Assembly (NCBI GenBank): GCA_946626265.1
Contig: CAMOUE010000025.1
Coordinates: 1-17,415 of the forward strand
DNA length: 17,415 nt
From: an uncultured Eggerthellaceae bacterium
GTDB taxonomy: Bacteria > Actinomycetota > Coriobacteriia > Coriobacteriales > Eggerthellaceae
Reading direction: 5' to 3'
The first letter of the stretch is position 1. Every line of letters starts with the position of its first letter. Of the stretch, positions 1-7,140 are shown piece after piece. A program made the translations under genes and the position numbers. The notes under the pieces were generated by a model. It was not told where the DNA came from. It ran no database searches and worked only from the letters and a program-made list of their open reading frames with translations.

Positions 1-1
1 G

Positions 2-988
2 ACCCTCGAGGCCGTGGGCGTCGAGCATCCCTTCCCGCTGCAGCGCATGCAGTACTCCGAGGCCATGGAGCGCTTCGGCTGCGACCGTCCCGACATCCGC
101 TTCGGCATGGAGCTCGTGAACCTGACCGAGATCGTGCGCGGCTGCGGCTTCGGCGTGTTCGCCAAGGCCGTCGAGGCAGGCGGCGTGGTCAAGGCCATCA
201 ACTGCAAGGGCGCGGGCAACTGGTCGCGCGGCGAGGTCGAGAAGCTGGGCGACTTGGCCGCCGAGAACGGCGCGAAGGGCATGGCGTGGATCGCCTTCAC
301 CGACGCCGATGCCGAGCTTGCGGGCAAGAGCCCCATCATCAAGTTCTTCGAGGACGACGTCTACGCCAAGCTGAAGGAGGCCATGGACGTCGAGCCGGGC
401 GACCTGCTGCTGTTCGCGGCCGACAAGCCCGAAATCGCCAACGCCGTGCTTTCCGCCCTGCGCCTGCACATGGCCGACGCGCTCGAGATTCCGCGCGAGG
501 GCCATGCGCTTCTGTGGGTCGTCAACTTCCCGATGTTCAAGTACGACGAGGACGAGAAGAAGTACGCGGCCGAGCACCATCCGTTCACGATGATCCGCGA
601 AGAGGACTGGGACAAGATCGAAGATGCGCCGCTCGAGTGCGGTAGCTATTCGTACGACCTGGTCATGGACGGTTTCGAGGCCGGCGGCGGCACGATCCGT
701 ATCCACACGCCCGAACTACAGCGCCGCGTGCTGCGCCGTTGCGGGCTCACCGACGAGCAGATCGACGAGAAGTTCGGCCACCTCATCCACGCGCTCGAGC
801 TGGGCGCGCCGCCCCATGGCGGCATCGCGCTGGGCCTCGACCGCCTCGTCATGCTGCTGGCCGGCAAGGACTCGATCCGCGACGTCATCGCGTTCCCGAA
901 GACGTCGTCGGCATCCGACCCGATGACCGGCGCGCCGTCCGCCGTGACGGGCCGCCAGCTCAAGGAAGTCTCGCTGCGCACGCTGTAG
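2..988 (+). CDS. aspS: Aspartate--tRNA ligase, C-terminal part (5' end outside window)
   Basis: This is the C-terminal 328 codons of a class II aspartyl-tRNA synthetase, which attaches aspartate to tRNA-Asp in the cytoplasm. The frame is open from base 2 and the true start lies upstream of the window. The first visible stretch (HPFPLQRMQYSEAMERFG) is the catalytic core just after motif 2. The GAD insertion domain that marks bacterial AspRS follows (around residues 55-160 of the fragment). The catalytic fold then returns with HHPFTM, the motif 3 segment GGIALGLDRLVMLL, and the tail FPKTSSASDPMTGAPS. It ends at a TAG (986-988), with a hairpin terminator about 55 bases later. Whether the enzyme also charges tRNA-Asn (non-discriminating type) cannot be told from this fragment. 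The family call is secure. Confidence 0.97.
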   Translation, partial: TLEAVGVEHPFPLQRMQYSEAMERFGCDRPDIRFGMELVNLTEIVRGCGFGVFAKAVEAGGVVKAINCKGAGNWSRGEVEKLGDLAAENGAKGMAWIAFTDADAELAGKSPIIKFFEDDVYAKLKEAMDVEPGDLLLFAADKPEIANAVLSALRLHMADALEIPREGHALLWVVNFPMFKYDEDEKKYAAEHHPFTMIREEDWDKIEDAPLECGSYSYDLVMDGFEAGGGTIRIHTPELQRRVLRRCGLTDEQIDEKFGHLIHALELGAPPHGGIALGLDRLVMLLAGKDSIRDVIAFPKTSSASDPMTGAPSAVTGRQLKEVSLRTL

Positions 989-1043
989 CGCTCAGTCGCC
1001 GTGACGCCGCCCGGTGCGGCACGGCTTGCATGCGCAACCTTCA

Positions 1044-1084
1044 ACGGACGACTCGCCCACGGGCGGGTCGTCCGTTCGTTTTCG
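1044..1084 (+). terminator. Intrinsic terminator after aspS
   Basis: A long inverted repeat pairs 1044-1058 with 1061-1075; 14 of the 15 pairs are Watson-Crick and one is T-G. It is followed by CGTTTTCG. The innermost pairs must open to make a loop. The T-tract lies on the right side only, so it fits rightward aspS transcription better than the convergent YhgE operon, which ends at 1087. Confidence 0.75.
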
Positions 1085-1086
1085 CC

Positions 1087-3270
1087 CTACATGATCTTCG
1101 AGCGCTCGATCCTCTCGACGAGCTTCGGCACGACGCGGATGAGGGGGTCGTACAGCACGAGCCCGATAAGGGCGAGCGGTGCCGCGAAGAGCGCGAGCGT
1201 GCCGATTTCGATCCAGAAATCCCCGTTCGTCACGCCGAACATGGCTGCGCGCATCGCGTTGACGGCGTGCGCGATGGGCAGGTAGGGGTTCAAGTCCTGG
1301 AAGAACTGGGGTAGCAGCTGCATCGGGAAGCTGCCGCCGCCTCCCGATACCTGCACGATGAGCAAGATGACGCCGAGCGCCTTGCCGAAGTTCGCGAACA
1401 GGGACACCATCGTGTAGATGATGAACGAGAACACGAGTCCCGCGACCCAGAAGCACAGCAGGTACAGGAAGGGATTGTTGGCCTGCACGCCGAGGAACAG
1501 CAGGTTCCCGAGCGAGAGCGTCGTGCTCTGCGCGAGCGATATGAGCGCCACGATGCCGAAGCGCCCGCAGAAGACCTGGCGGTTCGTCGGGTTGTCGAGC
1601 TCCTCGAGCGTTCTCGAAGACGGCTGAACCTTGAGCATGACCATCGTGAGCAACGCCCCGATCCAAAGTGCGAGCGTCGTGTACAAAGGCGACATGGCCG
1701 ATCCGAAGTTCTCGACGGGATGGATGGCGTGCCGCTCGACCTTCACAGGCGCGGAGAGGGCGGCCGCGAGCGTTTGCGGGTCCTCGCTCAGCACGTCGCG
1801 GATCAGCTCCTTGTCGCCCGAGTCGAGGGCTTTCGAGATGTTGGCGCCCAACGTGTTCAGCCGCGTTGCCGAATCGTTCAAGGTGTCCTGCATCTTCGAG
1901 ATCTTGTCCTTCGCGTTGTCGAGCCGGTCGGCCAGCTCGTTTGCCGTGTAGACGAGGTCGCCGCTCGCGGCGTCGATGGCGGCGCCCGTCGACGACACGG
2001 AGGCGCCTGCATCGCTGATGAGGTCGGCCAAGTCGTTGAGCTGCGGTTTCACGTTCTCTTCGTAATCGGTTCTCGCGTCGGCCACCGTCGCTTTCGTCTG
2101 CTCGGCGAGCTCGGACACCTCGTCGTGCGTGTCGGCTGCGTCGGAGACGCCCGCATCGATGTCGTCAGCCGCCGCCTCGAGCCCGTCGCGAAGCTGCTCG
2201 AGCTGGGCGATGGACGAGTTCAATTGCGAGACGAGCGAATCGACGCGGGCCTGGTCGTCCTCGGGAACGGACGCGCGGACGCCCTCGACCTGGGAGGCGA
2301 GGTCCTCGAACGCGACGATGAGCGCCTCGACGGCCGCGCCGCGGTTGCGGAGCTGTCCTGCGGAGTCGTTCGCGAGCGTGTTGACCGACGCGAACGTCGT
2401 GTCGATGGACTCGGGGACCCCTTCGAAGCCGGCGACGCTGCGGTCGACTGCGAGGTCGAGCGAGGCGACGGCGTCCTCGAGCGCGCTGCCGATCCGCTCG
2501 CCCGATTCGCGGGCTTCTGCGGCGGTGCCGACGACGTTGGAGGCGGAGCTTTGCGCATGTGCCAGCAACGACCCCGAATCGCGTATGAGCTGCTGCGACG
2601 AGTTGACGATGTCGGAGTAAAGCCCGAGGGTGTTCGCGGCGTCGGAAAGCTGCGCGCCCATCCGGTTCAGATGGTTGCTCAGCTCGGCGAGCTCGCCGCC
2701 GGCATCGGCGTCCTCGACGTAGTCGACGATCGCCGAGGATATCCCGAGCGCGACTTCCGATAGCGTTTCGGCGAACACCTGGTTGACCTGCTGTGATATC
2801 TTGTCGGCTCCTTGGTCTGTCACCTTCGGCGCAATCGCGCTCTTCTTCTCGTTGGAGTAGTACGTGATCTGGGCGTGCTCCGCATCGCTGGAGTAGAACG
2901 ACATCATGTCGCGGCTGAACGTCTCGGGGATGACGACGGCGGCGTAGTACCTGCCCGACCGCGCCCCGTCGATGGCGTCGGCTTCGTCTGTGATCACGAA
3001 ATTCAGCTGGTCGTTCGCCCGCAGGGCTGCGACGACTCTCTCGCCGATGTTCACCTCGATGGGCGCCAGGTCGCTCTTGTAGCCCGCGTCGGTGTTGGCG
3101 ACGGCGACTTTCAGGTTGCCCGTATTGTCGAAGACGTCCCAGCAGGCGAGCAGGTTGTACCAGGAGAACAACGAGGGCAGTATGACGAGCCCGAGCACCG
3201 CGATGATCGTCACGGTGTTCTTGCTCAGCCGCTTCAGGTCGTTCACGAACAGATGCCAGACGTTCGCCAT
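1087..3270 (-). CDS. YhgE/Pip family membrane protein (second gene of the pair)
   Basis: A 727-residue protein with the YhgE/Pip (phage infection protein) architecture. An N-terminal membrane helix (about residues 20-43, VLGLVILPSLFSWYN) is followed by a long extracytoplasmic region of nearly 480 residues. Its middle is rich in Ala, Asp, Leu and Ser in heptad-like order and is probably coiled coil. From about residue 528 an ABC-2-type membrane domain carries roughly five to six helices, starting with LALWIGALLTMVML and containing a glycine run (SGGGGSFP). Relatives include Lactococcus Pip and Bacillus YueB, which are phage receptors, and EsaA/YueB of type VII secretion; the transport role is poorly known. 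Its ATG shares one base with the stop of the upstream gene (TGATG), so translation is probably coupled. Only a weak ribosome site (GAAGG) precedes it. The two products may form a heteromer. Confidence 0.88.
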   Translation of the reverse strand: MANVWHLFVNDLKRLSKNTVTIIAVLGLVILPSLFSWYNLLACWDVFDNTGNLKVAVANTDAGYKSDLAPIEVNIGERVVAALRANDQLNFVITDEADAIDGARSGRYYAAVVIPETFSRDMMSFYSSDAEHAQITYYSNEKKSAIAPKVTDQGADKISQQVNQVFAETLSEVALGISSAIVDYVEDADAGGELAELSNHLNRMGAQLSDAANTLGLYSDIVNSSQQLIRDSGSLLAHAQSSASNVVGTAAEARESGERIGSALEDAVASLDLAVDRSVAGFEGVPESIDTTFASVNTLANDSAGQLRNRGAAVEALIVAFEDLASQVEGVRASVPEDDQARVDSLVSQLNSSIAQLEQLRDGLEAAADDIDAGVSDAADTHDEVSELAEQTKATVADARTDYEENVKPQLNDLADLISDAGASVSSTGAAIDAASGDLVYTANELADRLDNAKDKISKMQDTLNDSATRLNTLGANISKALDSGDKELIRDVLSEDPQTLAAALSAPVKVERHAIHPVENFGSAMSPLYTTLALWIGALLTMVMLKVQPSSRTLEELDNPTNRQVFCGRFGIVALISLAQSTTLSLGNLLFLGVQANNPFLYLLCFWVAGLVFSFIIYTMVSLFANFGKALGVILLIVQVSGGGGSFPMQLLPQFFQDLNPYLPIAHAVNAMRAAMFGVTNGDFWIEIGTLALFAAPLALIGLVLYDPLIRVVPKLVERIERSKIM

Positions 3271-5888
3271 CAGGCATCGCCGCCTTCGCCGGTCTCGGCG
3301 TCGGTTTCACGTGCGCGCGATCCGAATCGCTTGGCGAGCGGGCGCACGACGGTGAAGTTGTCCCGCTGCCTGTAGAGCGCACGCACCTCCTCGTCGCTCA
3401 TCGAGTCGAGCGACAGCTGGTGGCTGAAGTAGTCCTGCATGTAGTCGAGCACGATCAGGTAGGCGACGATCGCGGCGAAGCAGATGAGCCACGTGGTGAG
3501 TATGACGACCTTCTCGAGACCGAGCAGGGAGAACACGATGGTGAGCACGATCACGACGGGAACGCCGACGGCGACGGAAAGCCTTTGCAATGTCGGGTAC
3601 AGGCCGATGAAGGAGCCCACGCGCTTGTTGATTTCCCGCCGGTACTCCTCGCGGTCGGACAATGCCTGGAAGACTTGCGACAGGCGGTAACGGCGGGCGG
3701 GCAGGTGCACGGCCTCGCCGTTGATGAGGTCGCTTTCCTCGATTTGACGGGCGAACATGCGGTTGAGGTTCGCCATGTGCGGCCTCGCAAGCGCCCCGAT
3801 GAGCAAGAACGCGATCATGAACCCGAAAAGGACGCCCAGGCAGCTCGGCCATGTCGTGCCGTAGAATCCGCAGATGGTCTCGCGTATGGCGCTGATTCCG
3901 TATGTGAACGGGAACAAGGGGTAGATGATCTGGAAGAAGCTCGGCGTCATCTCGATGGGGTACAAGCCGGTCGCGCCGGGGATCTGCACGAACACGAGGA
4001 TGATGCAGAACGCCTTGCCGACATGCTGGAGCGTGGCGGAAAGCGTGTACTGGATCGACAGGTACGCGAGCGACGCCGTGATGGCCGTCGCGTAGAACGC
4101 CGGGGCGTTGACGGTCTGCACGCCCATGGCGAGGCACCCCGTGACGCAGACGACGGCCTGCAGGATCGCGAGGATCACGAGGAGCAGCCATCTGCCGAAG
4201 AAGCGCTGCGATATGGTCAGCCTCCCGATCCCCTCGTCGTCCACCTCGATGCGGATGATGACCATGAGCATGAATACGCCGATCCAAAGCGTGAGGTTGA
4301 TGAAAAGCGGCGCCATGGCCGATCCGTAGGCGTTCAGCTCGTAGAGCTGCTCGGTCTTTACCTCGGTCGGCGAACTCATGAAATCCGCGATGCGCTCGGG
4401 GTCTATGCCGCCCTCGCCGAACAGCCGCTCGAGGTCGTTGGAGGTCTGGAGCGCTTGGAGGTCGGTCTCTATCGTGGCCAGGTCCCCCTCGAGCGTGGCC
4501 AGGCCGCCTTCGGTGCGCGCGACCGCGTCTGACGTGACGGCGAGCGTCGACTTGAGCTGGTCGAGCATCGACGACGTCTCGTCGATGAGCAGGACGAGGT
4601 TCGAGGTGGACGTGCCCAGCTCGTTGGCGGTGGTCGAGATGCCCGCAAGGTTCTCGCTCACGACGGGCAGCACCGAATCGTTGAGCGTCGAGCGGTAATC
4701 GTCGGCATTGGTCAGGGTGCCTTGGATCGCGTTGTCGAGCTGGTCGCCCGTCTCCGCGCTCGCGACGGCCGCGTCGGCGATGTCGGACGAGAGCGTCTCG
4801 AGGTCGGCGAGCAGGGATTCGGCCTCCCCGTTCCCGTCGTCGAGCGCGTCGATGATGTCGTCGAGCGCGGAGGCATCGACGTCTTCGGGCAGCTCGTCGC
4901 GCAGGTCTTCGAGCACCTTCTGCACGTGCCGGCCGTCCTGCACGACCGAGCCCGCGCGCTCCACGGCGGTTTCGGCAGCGCTCGAGGCGGTGACGATGCT
5001 GCCCGAGAGGCGCCCGATGGCCTGGTCGGCTTTGGCGGTCGTGCGGGACGCGAGGGCCGACCCGCCGTCGAGAACCCCGTTGATGGATGTGGAAAACGAG
5101 CCGATCCCCGTGTTGACGTCGGCTACGAGCGTCGCGGATTCCGTTATGCCGGACGAGGCGGCCTCGACTTGGCTGCGCGCGCTTGCAAGCGACTGCTTGG
5201 CGCCGTCCGCCTTCGTGATGGCCTCGTCTGCCGCGTTCTTGACGCTCGTCAGCGCTTCGCGGGCATCGACGAGGCCCTGCTTCGCCTCGCCTACGATGTT
5301 CGAGGCGCTCGTCTTCGCCTGGCCGATCTTTCCCCTCGATTCGCCGAGTTTCTCGTTCAGGGCGTCGGCCACCGCAGCGCTTGCCGTCGAGACGAACGTT
5401 TCGTTGATGGTGACGTCGAGGGCCGATGCGCCGGCGTCGGTGATCTTGGGGGAGACCGGCCCTTTCTTCTCGTTTACGTAGTACTCGAGCGTGGGTTGCC
5501 GGAAATTCCCGGACGTTATCGTGGCGAGGTCGGCGCTGAACGTCGCGGGGATGACGATGGCGGCGTAGGCCTCTCCCGACTCGACTTCCGAAAGCGCCTC
5601 GTCGCCGTCGACGAACGCCCAGCCGAGCTGGTCGTTCTCTTTCAGCGCGCCTTCGATTTGCGTGCCGAGGTCGAGCCTCCCGAGCGTCTTGTCGTCGACG
5701 CCCTCGTCCTCGTTCACGACGCAGATCCTCAAATTGCCCGTGTTCTCGTACGGGTTCCAGAAGCCGGCGACGTTGAACCAGGTGTAGAGGGAGGGGAGGA
5801 CCGAGAGGAACAGGATGACGGCCCATGTGGCGGGATTCTTCGCGATGCGCTTCAAATCGCGCAGGAACACGCGCATGACGTTTCCCAC
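3270..5888 (-). CDS. YhgE/Pip family membrane protein with extra C-terminal membrane domain (first gene of the pair)
   Basis: I prefer the GTG at 5888 (872 residues) over the ATG at 5912. A GGAGG lies 6 bases before the GTG, and the resulting N-terminus (VGNVMRVFLRDLKR) aligns without a gap to that of the sister protein (MANVWHLFVNDLKR). Layout: membrane helix at about 20-42; a large Ala/Ser/Asp-rich extracytoplasmic region, probably coiled coil; and an ABC-2-like membrane domain from about 528 (LTLWIGVFMLMVII) to 702. Unlike its partner it has about 170 more residues: a charged linker, two further helices (about 770-812) and an acidic tail. This asymmetry within the pair suggests that the larger protein makes an extra cytoplasmic contact. 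The function is not known beyond the family, whose members act as phage receptors or secretion-related membrane proteins. No local regulator is adjacent. Confidence 0.87.
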   Translation of the reverse strand: MGNVMRVFLRDLKRIAKNPATWAVILFLSVLPSLYTWFNVAGFWNPYENTGNLRICVVNEDEGVDDKTLGRLDLGTQIEGALKENDQLGWAFVDGDEALSEVESGEAYAAIVIPATFSADLATITSGNFRQPTLEYYVNEKKGPVSPKITDAGASALDVTINETFVSTASAAVADALNEKLGESRGKIGQAKTSASNIVGEAKQGLVDAREALTSVKNAADEAITKADGAKQSLASARSQVEAASSGITESATLVADVNTGIGSFSTSINGVLDGGSALASRTTAKADQAIGRLSGSIVTASSAAETAVERAGSVVQDGRHVQKVLEDLRDELPEDVDASALDDIIDALDDGNGEAESLLADLETLSSDIADAAVASAETGDQLDNAIQGTLTNADDYRSTLNDSVLPVVSENLAGISTTANELGTSTSNLVLLIDETSSMLDQLKSTLAVTSDAVARTEGGLATLEGDLATIETDLQALQTSNDLERLFGEGGIDPERIADFMSSPTEVKTEQLYELNAYGSAMAPLFINLTLWIGVFMLMVIIRIEVDDEGIGRLTISQRFFGRWLLLVILAILQAVVCVTGCLAMGVQTVNAPAFYATAITASLAYLSIQYTLSATLQHVGKAFCIILVFVQIPGATGLYPIEMTPSFFQIIYPLFPFTYGISAIRETICGFYGTTWPSCLGVLFGFMIAFLLIGALARPHMANLNRMFARQIEESDLINGEAVHLPARRYRLSQVFQALSDREEYRREINKRVGSFIGLYPTLQRLSVAVGVPVVIVLTIVFSLLGLEKVVILTTWLICFAAIVAYLIVLDYMQDYFSHQLSLDSMSDEEVRALYRQRDNFTVVRPLAKRFGSRARETDAETGEGGDA

Positions 5889-5894
5889 CGTCGT

Positions 5895-5899
5895 CCTCC
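5895..5899 (-). promoter_or_regulatory. Ribosome binding site deciding a GTG start
   Basis: GGAGG on the minus strand is spaced 6 bases from the GTG at 5888-5886. The upstream ATG at 5912 has no comparable site before it, so this sequence decides the start of the first YhgE gene. Confidence 0.75.
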
Positions 5900-5950
5900 G
5901 TTTCTGCTGCATATGCGGTGCGATTGTTGCTTCGTACGAGCTTACCGCAG

Positions 5951-5979
5951 TTCACGTTGCTCAACAAGTGTGGTATAAC
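5951..5979 (+). promoter_or_regulatory. Rightward extended -10 promoter with no obvious gene
   Basis: TTCACG (5951-5956), a 17-base spacer and TATAAC (5974-5979), with TGG directly before the -10 giving an extended -10 element. It would start a transcript near 5986 that runs about 190 bases toward the SRP RNA gene. No convincing reading frame or terminator lies between, so it may be a distal promoter for the SRP RNA / dedA transcript or may make a short RNA. Confidence 0.45.
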
Positions 5980-6158
5980 GCGAAACACCCAGAATAGCGG
6001 GCGAAAACACAGCGCTTCAAGCGATTCGCGAGCCAATTGCGCGCCGGCCGGCGATGCGCGCGTCCCGTTTCCCGCGCTTCGCCGCGGTCGCCTTGCGATC
6101 TCGTAGGCGCTCATGTGTGCATTTGGTTCGAAAATCGTCCATCTGCCGCAACTCCGTC
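5980..6158. other. Intergenic region before the SRP RNA gene
   Basis: GC-rich sequence between the YhgE operon and the SRP RNA gene. It holds a short palindrome (CGCTT C AAGCG, 6013-6023) and a GC-rich inverted stretch around 6040-6070 (GCGCGC at both ends). Short open frames here have no ribosome site and read through these repeats, so I call no gene. A weak leftward promoter for the YhgE operon (TTGTTG, 17 bases, TAAGCT, ending near 5939) is possible but not convincing. Confidence 0.4.
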
Positions 6159-6164
6159 TATACT
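6159..6164 (+). promoter_or_regulatory. -10 element of the SRP RNA promoter
   Basis: TATACT (five of six consensus bases) lies about 15-20 bases before the predicted 5' end of the SRP RNA stem. No good -35 is visible at 16-18 bases upstream (around 6135-6142), so activity may rest on the -10 and flanking sequence. Confidence 0.5.
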
Positions 6165-6179
6165 GCGTAGAGTTGTTCG

Positions 6180-6287
6180 AGTGCTTCGAAAGGGCTAGGA
6201 CGGCGCTATGTTCCGAATCTGGTCAGGTCCGGGAGGAAGCAGCCATAAGGGACCGCTGGCGAGCGTCCTAGCCTTTTCGGAGCACTT
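6180..6287 (+). ncRNA. ffs: Signal recognition particle RNA, small bacterial type (4.5S-like)
   Basis: The apical domain that binds Ffh is unmistakable: GGTCAGGTCCGGGAGGAAGC at 6221-6240, followed by AGCC. The closing stem pairs 6180-6202 (agtgcttcg...ctaggacg) with 6264-6286 (cgtcctag...cggagcact), with only a few T-G pairs or mismatches. The length of about 108 bases fits the short hairpin form without an Alu domain. The RNA with Ffh targets nascent membrane proteins to FtsY. The ends are set from the pairing and may be off by a few bases. No run of T follows the stem, and the dedA start codon lies only 23 bases later, so the mature 3' end probably comes from processing or from trimming of a longer transcript. 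Confidence 0.95.
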
Positions 6288-6310
6288 CTACGTTGTGAAC
6301 TGGAAATCTC

Positions 6311-6964
6311 ATGGGCTTCATCGAATTCATCATCAGCTTTCTCAAGGATCCGCGCACGCAGATCGCGGCGTGGATCGCCACGCTCGGCCCGGTGCTGGTC
6401 TACTGCCCGCTGTTCCTCGTGGTGTTCATCGAGACCGGCGTCGTGTTCTTCCCGTTTCTGCCCGGCGACTCGCTGCTGTTCGCCTGCGGCGTGTTCTCGG
6501 CCGAGGGATGGGGCCTCAACCTGGGCGTGACGCTCGCCGTGTTCTATGCGGCGGCCATTTTGGGCAACACGTCGAACTACTGGATCGCGCGGTTCTTCGG
6601 CAGCCGCATCATCGACTCGGGCAAGGTGAAGTCGCTCACGCCTGAGCGCATGGCCAAGCTCGACCACTTCTTCGAGAAGTACGGCGGCCTGACCATCGTC
6701 ATCACGCGTTTCATGCCGTTTCTGCGCACGTTCGCGCCGTTCATCGCGGGCACGGGTCATATGAACTTCGCCAAGTTCACGCTGTTCAACGCAATCGGCG
6801 GGGTCAGCTGGGTCAGCCTGTTCGTGCTCGTCGGCTACTTCTTCGGCGGCGTGCCGTTCGTCCAGCAGCACTTCAGCGCCATCGTGCTGGGGATCATCTT
6901 CATCTCCGTGCTGCCCGCCGTCATCGGCGCCGTGAAAGGCGCCCTCTCGTCGCGGCGAGGTTAG
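6311..6964 (+). CDS. DedA family (VTT domain) membrane protein
   Basis: A 217-residue multi-pass protein of the DedA/SNARE-associated (VTT) family, whose members are linked to flipping of lipid carriers and phospholipids and to membrane-potential homeostasis. The two family signatures are intact: ETGVVFFPFLPGDSLLF (residues 41-57, with acidic E41 and D53) and TRFMPFLRTFAPFIAG (132-147, with R133 and R139). These form the re-entrant, charged core. Helices are visible at about 28-48, 50-62, 72-95, 158-180 and 186-208. The start ATG has only a weak ribosome site (GGAAA). The gene sits directly behind the SRP RNA and before dnaX, inside what is often an uninterrupted SRP RNA - dnaX - ybaB - recR neighbourhood. 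The precise substrate cannot be inferred. Confidence 0.93.
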   Translation: MGFIEFIISFLKDPRTQIAAWIATLGPVLVYCPLFLVVFIETGVVFFPFLPGDSLLFACGVFSAEGWGLNLGVTLAVFYAAAILGNTSNYWIARFFGSRIIDSGKVKSLTPERMAKLDHFFEKYGGLTIVITRFMPFLRTFAPFIAGTGHMNFAKFTLFNAIGGVSWVSLFVLVGYFFGGVPFVQQHFSAIVLGIIFISVLPAVIGAVKGALSSRRG

Positions 6965-7018
6965 CGCTTGGCGCCATGCGGGACGGGGGTCGCGTAGGGT
7001 CGCGCCTGCCTGGCGCCC
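6965..7018 (+). repeat. Small repeats after dedA, possible weak terminator
   Basis: GGCGCC occurs at 6969-6974 and again at 7013-7018 and could pair. Between them is a direct repeat of GGGTCGCG (6987-6994 and 6997-7004). The following sequence, CTCCTTATTTCG, has few T's, so termination here is doubtful. Confidence 0.3.
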
Positions 7019-7052
7019 GTGCTCCTTATTTCGTGCAGGTAGGGCTTGGCGG

Positions 7053-7081
7053 GCGTCAAAGCATGCCGCTTGCGCTATGAT
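7053..7081 (+). promoter_or_regulatory. Candidate dnaX promoter
   Basis: TATGAT (7076-7081) is a good -10. At the proper 17-base distance is GCGTCA (7053-7058), which shares only the TCA end of the -35 consensus. It would start the dnaX-ybaB-recR transcript near 7088. Confidence 0.45.
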
Positions 7082-7097
7082 TCCAATTGGAAAAACA

Positions 7098-7110
7098 CGT
7101 GTCTGACACG
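7098..7110. repeat. 13-base palindrome in the dnaX leader
   Basis: CGTGTC T GACACG is a perfect inverted repeat just downstream of the proposed dnaX transcription start and 25 bases before the first ATG (7135). Its placement fits an operator. It is too short to be certain. Confidence 0.35.
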
Positions 7111-7140
7111 GTGCACCCAATTAAGAAAGCGCAGATGAGC

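Noticed and set aside
5815..6106. Short plus-strand frames opposite and beside the start of the YhgE operon
   Set aside because: They are antisense to, or flank, a well-supported gene, have no ribosome site and have composition typical of chance frames in GC-rich DNA.
3307..6114. Very long minus-strand and plus-strand frames overlapping the YhgE genes
   Set aside because: They are Arg-rich shadow frames of the real genes, caused by high GC; the YhgE reading frame has clear membrane segments and homology.
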